This document shows positions 7,689 to 17,388 of a DNA stretch of 64,000 nucleotides, piece by piece. Position 1 is the first letter of the stretch, and each line of letters begins with the position of its first letter. This DNA comes from Pontimicrobium aquaticum (GTDB lineage: Bacteria; Bacteroidota; Bacteroidia; Flavobacteriales; Flavobacteriaceae). The stretch spans positions 62,001 to 126,000 of the forward strand of contig NZ_SUPL01000005.1 of the NCBI RefSeq assembly GCF_005047595.1, in the 5' to 3' direction. Below the pieces are notes generated by a model. The model searched no databases, had not been told where the DNA came from, and saw only the letters and a list, made by a program, of their open reading frames with translations. The position numbers and the translations under genes are program-made.

Positions 7689-10169
7689 TTAAGAACCGCA
7701 CATTAAACAATCGTCGCCTTCAGCTTCTTTAGCTTGGGCAATTAAAGCTTTCATTTCTTCAGCCGACATTGGTTCAACTTCGGTTTCTTGTGCAAATTTT
7801 GCAGCTGTTTTGGCTGCTTTTTCCTTACGTTGCGCCACCACAATTTCTGTAGCTGCTTCTGCTGTTACAGTAGCTGTAGCTTCAACTGGTTGTGCTTTTT
7901 TCTTATTATCAAGTGTAAACTTAATAGCGTCAACAGCACTCTTAGTACGTAAGTAATACATTCCTGTTTTTAGTCCGCTTTTCCAAGCATAGAAATGCAT
8001 GGATGTTAATTTTGCCATAGTGGCACCTTCCATAAATAGGTTAAGCGACTGAGATTGATCGATAAAGTATCCTCGTTGACGAGACATATCTATAATATCT
8101 TTCATACTCAATTCCCAAACTGTTTTATACAATTCTTTAATGTCTTGAGGGATAACATCAATTCCTTGAATAGAACCATTGGCTCTCATGATTTCTTGTT
8201 TTAGGGCATCATTCCATAGGCCAAGTTCAACTAAGTCTTCTAACAAGTGTTTGTTAACTACAATAAATTCTCCAGATAACACACGACGTGTGTAAATATT
8301 AGAGGTATATGGTTCGAAACATTCGTTATTTCCTAAAATTTGTGAGGTACTAGCAGTTGGCATTGGTGCTACTAATAACGAATTACGCACACCATGTTTT
8401 AATACTTGTTTGCGTAGTTTTGCCCAATCCCAATTGCCGCTTAATTCTTCTTCTTTAATTCCCCAAAGGTTATGCTGGAACTCGCCTTTGCTTATTGGAG
8501 AGCCTTCATACGTTTGGTAAGGTCCATCTTCTTTAGCTTCTTCCATACTTGCAGTCACAGCTGCATAGTAAAGTGTTTCAAAAATATCTTGGTTTAGCTT
8601 TTTAGCTTCATCGCTGGTAAACGGTAAGCGTAGTTTAATAAACGTATCTGCCAATCCTTGAACTCCTAAACCAATTGGTCTGTGACGGAAGTTAGAATTT
8701 TCAGCTTCTTTTACAGGATAGTAATTTCTGTCAATTACTTTATTTAAATTTTTAGTAACACGTTTAGTGATTCGGAATAACTCTTTATGGTCAAACTCGC
8801 CATTTTTAACAAACATTGGCAATGCAATAGAAGCCAAATTACAAACTGCAACCTCGTCTGGAGAAGTGTATTCTAAAATTTCTGTACATAAGTTAGACGA
8901 ACGAATGGTTCCTAAATTTTGCTGATTAGATTTACGGTTTGCTGCATCTTTATACAACATATAAGGCGTTCCTGTTTCTATTTGAGATTCGGTAATTTTC
9001 TCCCAAAGTTCACGAGCCTTTATTGTTTTGCGTCCTTTTCCTGCTTCTTCATACTTGGTGTATAATGCTTCGAACTCTTCGCTATGCGTATCTGGTAAAC
9101 CAGGGCATTCGTTAGGGCACATTAGTGTCCAATTGCCATCTTCTTGTACACGTTTCATGAATAAATCTGGAATCCACATGGCATAGAACAAGTCTCTTGC
9201 ACGCATTTCTTCTTTTCCATGATTCTTTTTTAAATCAAGAAAATCAAAAATATCGGCATGCCATGGTTCTAAATACATTGCAAAGCTTCCTTTACGTTTT
9301 CCGCCTCCTTGATCTACGTATCTAGCTGTATCGTTAAATACTCTTAACATTGGTACAATTCCGTTAGAAGTACCATTGGTTCCTGCTATATAACTTCCTG
9401 TAGCACGAATGTTATGCATAGCTAAACCTATTCCTCCTGCTGATTGAGATATTTTGGCTGTTTGCTTAAGTGTATCGTAAATACCATCGATGCTATCTTC
9501 TTTCATTGTTAAAAGAAAACAAGACGACATTTGTGGCTTAGGTGTTCCTGAATTAAACAGTGTTGGTGTGGCGTGTGTAAAGTACTTTTTAGACATCAAC
9601 TCGTAAGTTTCTACAGCTGCATCTAAGTCGTTTAAATGAATACCAACAGACACACGCATTAACATATGCTGTGGGCGCTCAGCAATTTGACCGTTAAGTT
9701 TTAGCAAATACGAACGCTCTAATGTTTTAAACCCAAAATAATCGTACCCAAAATCACGGTTATAGATAATTGTAGAATCTAATCGTTCTTTATTTTCCAT
9801 AATCACGTTATATACCTCATCTGACAATAAAGGCGCATCTTTACCTGTTCTTGGGTTGACGTACGTGTAGAGGTCGTGCATCACCTCACTAAAGGTTTTT
9901 TTTGTGTTTTTATGTAGATTAGATACAGAAATTCTTGCTGCTAAACGTGCATAATCTGGATGTGCAGTAGTTAATGTTGCAGCAATTTCGGCTGCCAAAT
10001 TATCTAATTCGCTTGTGGTTACACCATCGTATAAACCTTCTATAACTCGCATTGCAACCTTTACAGGGTCAACTAGTTCGTTAAGTCCATAGCATAGTTT
10101 TCTCACTCTAGCAGTGATTTTATCGAACATCATTGGTTCTTTTCTTCCGTCTCTTTTTACTACATACAT
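7689..10169 (-). CDS. nrdA: Ribonucleoside-diphosphate reductase, alpha subunit (class Ia)
   Basis: The 826-residue catalytic subunit that reduces ribonucleotides to deoxyribonucleotides in the cytoplasm. An ATP-cone occupies about residues 1-90. The substrate-site cysteine lies in SSCFLLTM, the radical-site motif in NLCTEIL, and the partner cysteine in VAVCNLAS. The redox-shuttle pair sits at the C-terminus, C821 and C824 in CLMCGS. An Ala/Glu-rich linker of roughly 60 residues precedes that tail. The gene follows nrdB by about 190 bp on the same strand. The ATP-cone implies allosteric activity control by ATP/dATP. Confidence 0.96.
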   Translation of the reverse strand: MYVVKRDGRKEPMMFDKITARVRKLCYGLNELVDPVKVAMRVIEGLYDGVTTSELDNLAAEIAATLTTAHPDYARLAARISVSNLHKNTKKTFSEVMHDLYTYVNPRTGKDAPLLSDEVYNVIMENKERLDSTIIYNRDFGYDYFGFKTLERSYLLKLNGQIAERPQHMLMRVSVGIHLNDLDAAVETYELMSKKYFTHATPTLFNSGTPKPQMSSCFLLTMKEDSIDGIYDTLKQTAKISQSAGGIGLAMHNIRATGSYIAGTNGTSNGIVPMLRVFNDTARYVDQGGGKRKGSFAMYLEPWHADIFDFLDLKKNHGKEEMRARDLFYAMWIPDLFMKRVQEDGNWTLMCPNECPGLPDTHSEEFEALYTKYEEAGKGRKTIKARELWEKITESQIETGTPYMLYKDAANRKSNQQNLGTIRSSNLCTEILEYTSPDEVAVCNLASIALPMFVKNGEFDHKELFRITKRVTKNLNKVIDRNYYPVKEAENSNFRHRPIGLGVQGLADTFIKLRLPFTSDEAKKLNQDIFETLYYAAVTASMEEAKEDGPYQTYEGSPISKGEFQHNLWGIKEEELSGNWDWAKLRKQVLKHGVRNSLLVAPMPTASTSQILGNNECFEPYTSNIYTRRVLSGEFIVVNKHLLEDLVELGLWNDALKQEIMRANGSIQGIDVIPQDIKELYKTVWELSMKDIIDMSRQRGYFIDQSQSLNLFMEGATMAKLTSMHFYAWKSGLKTGMYYLRTKSAVDAIKFTLDNKKKAQPVEATATVTAEAATEIVVAQRKEKAAKTAAKFAQETEVEPMSAEEMKALIAQAKEAEGDDCLMCGS

Positions 10170-10320
10170 AGGGTTTTTTGTGTTTGTTTTTTTTGAAAAA
10201 AATTCAAAAAAATGATTAATTAGTTAGTTTTGGTATTTCTTGTTTCAATAATTTAAGCGGTTTCTTCCTACCTTAGGCTTCCTAAAAACGCTTCAATTAT
10301 TTCTTAAAATGTTACATGGT

Positions 10321-10338
10321 TTCCCAAATTTTTGGGAA
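10321..10338. repeat. Palindrome between nrdB and nrdA
   Basis: TTCCCAAA and TTTGGGAA form an 8-bp stem with a 2-nt loop, 22 bp after the nrdB stop on the minus strand. There is no T run behind it, so it is more likely an mRNA-stabilising or processing hairpin than a terminator. Confidence 0.5.
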
Positions 10339-10360
10339 TGGTATTTAATTCTAAATTGAA

Positions 10361-11341
10361 TTAAAAGTCAGCATCAAAGCTAAATTTGTCCTTTTCTTCT
10401 TCCTTGTTAAGAACTCCAGCTTTTTGGTATTCAGACACACGCTTTTCAAAGAAATTAGTTTTTCCTTGTAGTGAGATCATGTCCATAAAATCAAATGGAT
10501 TAGTTGAGTTGTAAACTTTATCGCAGCCAAATTCAACTAGTAATCTATCTGTTACAAACTCTAGGTATTGTGTCATTAATTTTGCATTCATACCAATTAA
10601 ACTTACTGGTAATGATTCTGTAATAAATGAACGTTCAATATCTAACGCGTTTGTTAAAATTTTTGTGATACGTTCTTTAGGCACTTTATTTATCATGTGG
10701 TGATTATGCAAGTGTACCGCAAAGTCGCAGTGCAATCCTTCGTCTCGAGAAATAAGTTCATTAGAGAAGGTTAATCCAGGCATTAAACCACGTTTTTTAA
10801 GCCAGAATATTGAGCAAAAACTTCCAGAGAAAAAGATACCTTCTACTGCTGCAAATGCAATTAAGCGTTCGGCAAAACTTGGTGATTCAATCCACTTTAA
10901 AGCCCAATCTGCCTTTTCTTTAATTGCGGGAAACACTTCAATAGCTCTAAAAAGTTGATCTTTTTCGGTTTCATCCTTTACATAAGTGTCTATTAATAAC
11001 GAATACACTTCAGAATGAATATTTTCCATCATAATTTGGAAACCATAGAAAAACTTTGCTTCGGTATATTGCACCTCAGATACAAAGTTTTCAGCTAAAT
11101 TTTCATTTACAATGCCATCACTTGCGGCAAAAAATGCTAAGATGTGTTTTATAAAATAACGTTCGTCGTCACTCAACTTAGAATCCCAATCAATTATATC
11201 TTGATGTAAATCAATTTCTTCAGCAGTCCAAAAACTTGCTTCTTGTTTTTTATACCATTCCCATATATCATGATGCTGAATAGGAAAAATCACAAATCGA
11301 TCTTTATTTTCTTGTAAAATGGGTTCTGTTTGGTTTGACAT
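10361..11341 (-). CDS. nrdB: Ribonucleoside-diphosphate reductase, beta subunit (class Ia)
   Basis: The 326-residue radical-generating subunit, partner of NrdA. The metal and radical residues line up with the class Ia pattern: D75 in [11 protein letters not shown]106 and H109 in MENIHSEVY, and the radical tyrosine Y113 four residues after H109. A second ligand set follows in AAVEGIFF and [10 protein letters not shown] conserved Tyr toward the C-terminus and an acidic Phe-ending tail (KFSFDADF) fit the NrdA-docking peptide. It is the first gene of nrdB-nrdA, with a long leader (11342-11688). Confidence 0.96.
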   Translation of the reverse strand: MSNQTEPILQENKDRFVIFPIQHHDIWEWYKKQEASFWTAEEIDLHQDIIDWDSKLSDDERYFIKHILAFFAASDGIVNENLAENFVSEVQYTEAKFFYGFQIMMENIHSEVYSLLIDTYVKDETEKDQLFRAIEVFPAIKEKADWALKWIESPSFAERLIAFAAVEGIFFSGSFCSIFWLKKRGLMPGLTFSNELISRDEGLHCDFAVHLHNHHMINKVPKERITKILTNALDIERSFITESLPVSLIGMNAKLMTQYLEFVTDRLLVEFGCDKVYNSTNPFDFMDMISLQGKTNFFEKRVSEYQKAGVLNKEEEKDKFSFDADF

Positions 11342-11688
11342 AATAGCGTGAAATTTTAAAAATTTGATATAAAAGATTAGCTTAATCTACGGACTCACAA
11401 ATATTTAAAAAAGTGGTCGGAAATGAAAGGCTATTTTATAAACAATGTTAACAAGTTTTTAACAACGAGTGATTTTTTTCCCACAAATAAGTTTACAAAA
11501 AAATAAAAGTAAAATACTGATTATCAATATTTTAATAATTTGCAAAAATTTACAACCCTTATGAAATAAGGGATTCTTGAAAAGAAAATTATTTAAAAGT
11601 GAGCATTTAATTAAAGTTTTTGAGATTTCTAAAAATTACTAAAAAATGAATTAAATATGTTGGAGCACTAAAAAAAAATAAACAATTT
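11342..11688. other. nrdB leader and intergenic region
   Basis: 347 bases without an ORF. It holds a perfect hairpin CCCTTAT-GAA-ATAAGGG (11556-11572) without a T run, and A/T-rich tracts around 11450-11510 that could contain the nrdB promoter. No NrdR-box pair could be recognised by eye. Confidence 0.4.
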
Positions 11689-12255
11689 TCACGACATGGT
11701 CTGGGCCACCTTTTCTAACTCAGCATACCAATCTTCTCCAAATTTTCTAATAAGCGCCTCTTTTACGAATTTATAAACTGGTACTTGAAGTTCTTTACCT
11801 AATTGGCAAGCATCATCGCATATGTGCCAATGATGATAATTTACTGCTGAAAATTCACTGTAATCTTTTACACGAATTGGATATAAATGACAAGACACAG
11901 GTTTTTTCCATTGAATTTCTCCTTGATTATAGGCTTCCTCAATACCACAAAGTGCAGTATTATGCTCATCAAAAATAACATAGGCACAATCTGCACCATT
12001 AATTAAAGGCGTTTCAAGTTCGCCATTATCTGTTTTAATATAGACACCTTGAGCTTCGATAGCATCAATACCCTCTTCTCGTAAAAAAGGCTTTACTTTT
12101 GGATAAATATCTTTTAAAATATTAGCTTCGTGTTCTTCTAAAGGTGCTCCAGCATCGCCATCAATGCAGCAAGCACCTTTACAGGCGTTTAAATTGCAAA
12201 CAAAATCTTTTTCAATAATGTCTTCAGAAACTATTGTTTTTCCTAGTTGAAACAT
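11689..12255 (-). CDS. DUF3109 family cysteine-rich protein
   Basis: 188 residues, cytoplasmic, without signal peptide or membrane helices. Eight or so cysteines are arranged as CNLNACKGACC near residue 20-30, DCAYVIF around 88, CGIEEA around 102, CHLYPIR around 122 and CDDAC around 146. This arrangement is seen in the DUF3109 family, related to YkgJ-type metal-chelating proteins, and suggests an Fe-S or zinc site. Function is unknown. It is transcribed on its own, divergent from the marC-like gene. Confidence 0.8.
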   Translation of the reverse strand: MFQLGKTIVSEDIIEKDFVCNLNACKGACCIDGDAGAPLEEHEANILKDIYPKVKPFLREEGIDAIEAQGVYIKTDNGELETPLINGADCAYVIFDEHNTALCGIEEAYNQGEIQWKKPVSCHLYPIRVKDYSEFSAVNYHHWHICDDACQLGKELQVPVYKFVKEALIRKFGEDWYAELEKVAQTMS

Positions 12256-12386
12256 ACTGCAAATATAATGGTATTTGTATTGTTTATACTAACAAATTAT
12301 AAACCTTAAACATTGCCTACATTTTATTATTACAATTACATTATAAATACCGAACTTTGTCCGAAATTTTAAAACAGTTTTAAACA

Positions 12387-12965
12387 GTGCAGTTAAATTT
12401 TAAGGAAATATTTACCGCCTTTATGGTGTTGTTTGCGGTAATTGATATTATAGGGAATATTCCTATCATTATAGATTTACGAAAAAAAGTTGGACATATC
12501 CAAAGTGAAAAAGCATCGATTATTGCTGGTGTTATTATGGTTGTATTTTTATTTCTAGGAAAAAGTTTATTGGCATTAATTGGAATTGACGTTAATTCGT
12601 TTGCAGTTGCTGGTGCCTTTATTTTATTTTTTATTGCCTTAGAAATGATTCTAGGAATTACTTTATATAAAGATACAGGAGATGGAGGCATGACTGCTTC
12701 AGTATTTCCGTTAGCATTTCCACTTATTGCTGGCCCAGGGAGTTTAACTACCTTATTATCTTTAAGAGCGGAGTTTAGACTAGAAAATATTATAGTAGCA
12801 GTAATTATTAATGTTATTTTAATTTATATAGTGCTTAAAACTTCGGTAAGAATTGAACGTTTTATTGGTAAAAACGGTATTAATATTATTAGAAAAGTAT
12901 TTGGTGTAGTATTGCTTGCAATTTCTGTTAAATTATTCACAGCCAACATAAAAGCCTTATTTTAA
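12387..12965 (+). CDS. MarC family integral membrane protein
   Basis: 192 residues with six hydrophobic helices, matching the usual size of MarC/UPF0056 proteins. The N-terminal helix AVIDIIGNIPIII and the central PLAFPLIAGPGSLTTLL are family hallmarks. The only start that keeps the conserved N-terminus is the GTG at 12387. MarC was once linked to multiple antibiotic resistance, but that role was withdrawn; some members are thought to export amino acids, so the substrate is unknown. It heads a tight run of three genes (2-bp gap, then a 1-bp overlap). Confidence 0.85.
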   Translation: MQLNFKEIFTAFMVLFAVIDIIGNIPIIIDLRKKVGHIQSEKASIIAGVIMVVFLFLGKSLLALIGIDVNSFAVAGAFILFFIALEMILGITLYKDTGDGGMTASVFPLAFPLIAGPGSLTTLLSLRAEFRLENIIVAVIINVILIYIVLKTSVRIERFIGKNGINIIRKVFGVVLLAISVKLFTANIKALF

Positions 12966-12967
12966 TT

Positions 12968-13171
12968 ATGAGAATTTTTACATATATATTAAGTATTATT
13001 GCTTTAGGTTTGATTATTTTTAATCTTACACAAATAGATTTTAATGATCCTTTTAATGATGAAAGCACAGTGGCTTTAATTACTGTTTTAGCTGGCTTGT
13101 GTGCTATTTTGTTACTAGCAATTTTGAGAGTTTCTAAAAACATTGAATCTAAAGTCAAAAACAAACGCTAA
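12968..13171 (+). CDS. Small two-helix membrane protein
   Basis: 67 residues with hydrophobic helices at about 4-22 and 36-56 and a basic C-terminal tail ending VKNKR. No recognised family. It starts 2 bp after the marC-like gene and its TAA overlaps the ATG of the FAD-protein gene (TAATG), so translational coupling in one operon is likely. Confidence 0.65.
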   Translation: MRIFTYILSIIALGLIIFNLTQIDFNDPFNDESTVALITVLAGLCAILLLAILRVSKNIESKVKNKR

Positions 13172-13779
13172 TGTTTGATGTGTTAATTATTGGTGCTGGT
13201 GCAGCAGGTATGTCCTGCGCTTTAGTTTTAGGGTCTGCTAAAGACAGGTCTTATGTAAAATCTAAGAGGATTGCTATTATTACACACCAAAAAACCTCTC
13301 ATTTACAAACTGCGTTATTAAATAATGTTTTAGGAGTTTCTCCTGGAACCACAGGAGCATCTATCCTTAAAAGTGGCAAAAAGCAGCTTAATAATTTATA
13401 TCCACATATTTCTCAAATTAAAAACGAAAAAGCTAGTAATATAAATAACCTAGAAAATTGCTTTGAAGTTACAACCAACAAAAATAGTTATAAATCCAAA
13501 ATTGTTGTTATTGCTGTGGGCTATACGGATTTAATATCCATAAATGGATTAGAAAATTATATTGAAGCACACCCAAGAACCGATAAGGATAAAAACAAAA
13601 TTTGGCTAAAAAATGTTGATCACCTAATCACTAAAAATCTATATGTAGTAGGTACTTTAGCTGGTTGGCGAAGTCAATTTGCCATAGCTTCAGGAAGTGG
13701 TGCTCATGTAGCTACAGATATTCTTACCTTATGGAACGATGGCAAGCACACCAAAGTTCATGATAAAATAAGTAGTTAA
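13171..13779 (+). CDS. Short FAD-dependent oxidoreductase (thioredoxin-reductase-like fold)
   Basis: 202 residues. The N-terminus has the dinucleotide motif G8-x-G10-x-x-G13, and the C-terminus has the FAD-ribityl motif VVGTLAGW followed by SGAHVATDIL. It is far shorter than thioredoxin reductase (about 310) and lacks the CxxC pair and the separate NADPH domain. Short proteins of this build are conserved in flavobacteria, so it is probably a genuine mini-family and not a truncation. Its redox partner is unknown. It is third in the marC-like operon and its stop overlaps the convergent protease gene by 4 bp. Confidence 0.75.
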   Translation: MFDVLIIGAGAAGMSCALVLGSAKDRSYVKSKRIAIITHQKTSHLQTALLNNVLGVSPGTTGASILKSGKKQLNNLYPHISQIKNEKASNINNLENCFEVTTNKNSYKSKIVVIAVGYTDLISINGLENYIEAHPRTDKDKNKIWLKNVDHLITKNLYVVGTLAGWRSQFAIASGSGAHVATDILTLWNDGKHTKVHDKISS

Positions 13780-15365
13780 TTGTTAGTGGTTAATTCTTTT
13801 ACTTTTTTTAACAACACATCATTAGTATTTAATACTTGCATATGTGCCTCACTACCATATAATTGTTCAGCAAGTGTTGCTTTAAGATATAGCTTTACCT
13901 CTTCTTTATAGGCTACAAATGTAATTTTGTAACGCGACCTTCTATTTAAATATTCTGTAAAACGTTCTAAGTCATCGTTAGTTACCACATAGTTTTTCAC
14001 AAATTCATCTTGTGATAAATTTTTAAAAGATGTTCTGTCTTTATCTAACTCTTCAAAAACAAAATAATCCATAATACCACTGGCAAGAATTCGGCTTATA
14101 GTACCATTTTCCATTTTTTTATCGATAGGCACAAATACATCAGGAATAATACCGCCTCCTCCATAAACCACTTTCCCTTTTGGCGTTGTAAACTTTAAAG
14201 AATCGGCAACTTCTATATTACTTGCGTCAGATAGTTCACCGTTATCTATTCGTTTGTAATACTCGTGGTAATAATCTTCATTACCATTTTCATAACTACG
14301 CTGAATAGAACGCCCTGTTGGTGTATAATACCTAGAAACTGTTAATCTTACAGCACTACCGTCACCTAATGCCATATCGCGTTGTACTAAGCCTTTTCCA
14401 TAAGAACGTCTGCCAAGGATAGTTCCTTTATCGTTATCTTGGAGTGCGCCAGCTATAATCTCGCTTGCAGAAGCTGAATTTTCGTTAATTAGCACATATA
14501 TTTCTCCATTTTCGAAATCGCCTTTTCTTGTAGCTAAATAATTTTCAATCTTACCTTTTTTATTTTTGGTGAACACGATAAGTTTATCATCTTCTAAAAA
14601 CTCATCAGCAATTTGTTTTGCAATATGTAAAAAGCCTCCTGGATTATCTCTTAAATCTAATACTAGTTTGGTAGCTCCTTGATTTTGCAAATTATCAAGT
14701 CCTTTTTTAAATTCTTTATAAGTTGATTCTGCAAAACGATTCACTTTTATATAACCTAAATCTTCTGTCAACATGTAAGAAGCATCTACACTCTTAAGTG
14801 GCACTTCGCTACGTTTTACTTTAAAATCGAGTAATTTAGGTTCACCTCGTCTATAAACTTGAAGCTTAACCTTAGAGTTTTTTTCGCCTTTTAATTTTGC
14901 TACAATATCGTCGTTACTCCATGTAGGTCCAAAAATTGAATCACCATCGGCAACTACTATTCTATCACCTCCTTTAATTCCTGCTTTTTCACTTGGACCT
15001 CCTTCTAAAGTTCTAATAACTGTTACTGAATCTTTATAAGTATAAAAGCTAACACCTATACCAACAAAATCGCCTTTCATATTGTTGGCAACACGTTCTC
15101 TATCGGTTTTTGGAATGTATGTTGAATGCGGATCGAGATTGTCTAATATGCGATTTACAGTAACATCTACTATACTATCAGTATTTATACTATCAACATA
15201 CTCATAGTCAATATAATCGATAAGCCTGTTTATTTTATCTTTTTTTGAATTAGAAGAAAACAGTCTGTCGGATGTATCATTAAAACTTAATTTTCCGCCA
15301 ATAAAAATCCCCAAGGCTATTGCTAGACTAACAATTATTGGCAAATATTTTTTTTGAATATGCAT
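13776..15365 (-). CDS. C-terminal processing protease, S41 family (CtpA/Prc-like)
   Basis: 529 residues, anchored by one N-terminal helix (residues ~9-25) and otherwise periplasmic. A PDZ domain spans about 95-175 (VGIGVSFYTY, GGDRIVVADG). The S41 catalytic core follows, with the nucleophile region NSASASEIIAGAL and the general-base lysine in RSYGKGLVQ, then TPTGRSIQ. Such proteases trim or degrade periplasmic and secreted proteins from their C-termini. The start codon overlaps the stop of the dCMP deaminase gene by 1 bp, so the two are cotranscribed. Confidence 0.92.
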   Translation of the reverse strand: MHIQKKYLPIIVSLAIALGIFIGGKLSFNDTSDRLFSSNSKKDKINRLIDYIDYEYVDSINTDSIVDVTVNRILDNLDPHSTYIPKTDRERVANNMKGDFVGIGVSFYTYKDSVTVIRTLEGGPSEKAGIKGGDRIVVADGDSIFGPTWSNDDIVAKLKGEKNSKVKLQVYRRGEPKLLDFKVKRSEVPLKSVDASYMLTEDLGYIKVNRFAESTYKEFKKGLDNLQNQGATKLVLDLRDNPGGFLHIAKQIADEFLEDDKLIVFTKNKKGKIENYLATRKGDFENGEIYVLINENSASASEIIAGALQDNDKGTILGRRSYGKGLVQRDMALGDGSAVRLTVSRYYTPTGRSIQRSYENGNEDYYHEYYKRIDNGELSDASNIEVADSLKFTTPKGKVVYGGGGIIPDVFVPIDKKMENGTISRILASGIMDYFVFEELDKDRTSFKNLSQDEFVKNYVVTNDDLERFTEYLNRRSRYKITFVAYKEEVKLYLKATLAEQLYGSEAHMQVLNTNDVLLKKVKELTTNN

Positions 15366-15793
15366 TAGCTTAATTCAGTTATATGGCTTATTTCTATCCC
15401 TGCTTTTTCTAAAAATTTAACACCAGAGTCATCTTTATAAGCATCCTTAAAGACCACTCTTACTATACCTGCTTGATGTATTAATTTACTACACTCCTTA
15501 CAAGGCGAAAGGGTTATATATAAGGTACCTCCTTTACATGACTGAGTTGAGGATGCTACTTTAGAAATGGCGTTAGCTTCGGCATGTAAAACATACCATT
15601 TTGTGTAGCCTTCATCATCTTCACAAAAATTCTCAAATCCAGTTGGTGTACCATTATAACCATCAGAGATTATCATTCTATCTTTTACAATAATTGCACC
15701 AACTCTTTTTCGCTCACAATAGGACAGTTTTCCCCATTCTTGAGCCATTCTTAGGTAGGCTTTATCGTATTTTAGTTGCTTTTGCTCTGGCAT
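15365..15793 (-). CDS. dCMP deaminase (deoxycytidylate deaminase)
   Basis: A 142-residue cytoplasmic zinc enzyme that converts dCMP to dUMP and so feeds dTMP synthesis. Zinc ligands H70, C98 and C101 and the catalytic E72 are visible in LHAEANAI and LSPCKEC. DGYNGTPTGFENFCEDD is the substrate-loop signature that separates this family from general cytidine deaminases. Length is normal. It is coupled to the S41 protease gene downstream, with no obvious functional link. Confidence 0.92.
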   Translation of the reverse strand: MPEQKQLKYDKAYLRMAQEWGKLSYCERKRVGAIIVKDRMIISDGYNGTPTGFENFCEDDEGYTKWYVLHAEANAISKVASSTQSCKGGTLYITLSPCKECSKLIHQAGIVRVVFKDAYKDDSGVKFLEKAGIEISHITELS

Positions 15794-15909
15794 ACGCTTT
15801 TTTTAAATGCAATAGAACTTCAAAAGTAACGATTATCTATACATTATTAACGGTTGCTTGCTCTAACTAACGTTAAAGTTTTACAAAACTTTTATAACAC
15901 TATCATAAA

Positions 15910-16500
15910 TTAAGAAAAAATATCACTTTCAATAAGCATAGGAATTACTAAACCTACAACTATTGCAGATAAAACCATCATCCAATCGCGTCTTGAAAAC
16001 CTAAAAATAGTTTGTGTAAAGAAGCCTAAAAATAACACTACAAATACAATAATTACTTGTGCCATTTCAATACCTAAAGCAAACTCAATTAGAGGCATTA
16101 GTTTTTCATCCGATTTACCCATAAACATTTTAAACTCTCTGGCGAAACCAAGTCCATGGATAATTCCAAAAAACAATGTCGATAAAAACAAAACACCTAT
16201 TTTTTGTTCTTTACTTTTTTTGCCAGCAGTAAATATATTGTAAAGGGCTACTATTAAAATAGTAACAGGAATTAAAAATTCTACTAATACACCATTAATG
16301 CTTACAACATCGTAAGCAGCTAACACAAGTGAAAGTGTATGCCCTAAAGTAAAGGTTGACACTAAAATTAAAACACGTTTCCAGTCTTTAAAAACGTAAG
16401 GAACAGTTAACACCATTAAGAAAAGTACATGGTCATAACCGTTAATATCCAACACATGATTAATACCATATTGAACATTAAACCAAAAATTATCTAGCAT
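15910..16500 (-). CDS. HupE/UreJ-like membrane protein
   Basis: 196 residues from the ATG at 16500 (an in-frame ATG at 16524 adds eight polar residues). Six or so hydrophobic helices and the family motif INGYDHVLFLMV near the N-terminus, with a second His motif FGIIHGLGFAREF in the middle. HupE/UreJ proteins are implicated in nickel or cobalt entry, but the many flavobacterial members have no proven substrate, and no hydrogenase or urease is present here. It is divergent from an outer-membrane protein gene. Confidence 0.8.
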   Translation of the reverse strand: MLDNFWFNVQYGINHVLDINGYDHVLFLMVLTVPYVFKDWKRVLILVSTFTLGHTLSLVLAAYDVVSINGVLVEFLIPVTILIVALYNIFTAGKKSKEQKIGVLFLSTLFFGIIHGLGFAREFKMFMGKSDEKLMPLIEFALGIEMAQVIIVFVVLFLGFFTQTIFRFSRRDWMMVLSAIVVGLVIPMLIESDIFS

Positions 16501-16573
16501 AACATACTGATTTGAGTTAGTCAAAATTAATAAATTAATATTTAACTATATTTATTTATTATAACCAACCTAT

Positions 16574-17335
16574 ATGAGACAGTCATTTTTTATTCTGCTA
16601 GCCTTACTATTCACATCTTCTTTGCATGCACAACTTGTAAACATTGAGTCCAAACGGATGCAAACAGATTCAATAAGATTTGTTTTAAGGAGTGATTTTT
16701 CGTTTAGTTATGATAATTATAATGGTGATTATATCTACAGAATTGGGAGCAGCCTTTCTTCACAAGTAAAATCTAAAGACTTAGAAAAAATTTACTTCCT
16801 ATTAGGCAATTATAATTTAATAAGATCGGAAGCTCAAGATTTTCAAAATACTTGGTTTTTACATTTAAGATACAATCAAAAGCTATCTAACTTATTTAGG
16901 TTTGAAGCTTTTGTACAAAGTCAAAACAATCAGCTATTAGCTATAAATTCTAGAAACTTATTAGGTGCAGGACTACGCTTTAAATTAGTATCAAAAGAAC
17001 TGGTTAAATTATACTTAGGAAATGCTTATATGTATGAAGAAGAAAAAAGCGATGCTTTTAATACTAAAGAACACAACCACAGAAACAGCACCTATTTATC
17101 TATATCAGCCACTATTGCAGAGAGCAATGTTAGTATAACAAATACTATTTACTTCCAACCATTATATAAAAATTTTTCAGATTATAGAATTTTAGAACAA
17201 TTAAAAATTGACGTGCCTTTAAGTAAGATTTTAAGCTTATATACACTTTTAGACTATTATCACGATAATATAACTCCTTCAGGTGGCTCACAGTTTTCTA
17301 CCAATATAAGTGTTGGATTTGGCATAAGATTTTAA
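16574..17335 (+). CDS. Outer-membrane protein, DUF481-like
   Basis: 253 residues with a signal peptide (cleavage after SLHAQ, residue ~19) and an alternating aromatic beta-strand pattern ending in GFGIRF, as expected for an outer-membrane barrel. The series of YLGNAYMYEE-like and YYHDNIT strands resembles DUF481 proteins. Function unknown. It lies upstream of the molybdenum operon, but a separate TAnnTTTG promoter follows it. Confidence 0.65.
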   Translation: MRQSFFILLALLFTSSLHAQLVNIESKRMQTDSIRFVLRSDFSFSYDNYNGDYIYRIGSSLSSQVKSKDLEKIYFLLGNYNLIRSEAQDFQNTWFLHLRYNQKLSNLFRFEAFVQSQNNQLLAINSRNLLGAGLRFKLVSKELVKLYLGNAYMYEEEKSDAFNTKEHNHRNSTYLSISATIAESNVSITNTIYFQPLYKNFSDYRILEQLKIDVPLSKILSLYTLLDYYHDNITPSGGSQFSTNISVGFGIRF

Positions 17336-17338
17336 GAC

Positions 17339-17369
17339 TTGTTTTTGATTCTTTTTGTCGCTATATTTG
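17339..17369 (+). promoter_or_regulatory. Bacteroidota-type promoter of the molybdenum operon
   Basis: TATATTTG (17362-17369) matches the TAnnTTTG -7 element exactly; a TTG (17339-17341) lies 20 nt upstream as the -33 element. The moeA ATG is 19 nt downstream of the -7 box. Confidence 0.6.
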
Positions 17370-17388
17370 ACAATATATAACGATACAA

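Noticed and set aside
11342-11688. NrdR boxes or a riboswitch in front of nrdB
   Set aside because: No paired ACA-type palindromes and no known riboswitch pattern could be recognised; only a simple hairpin is present.
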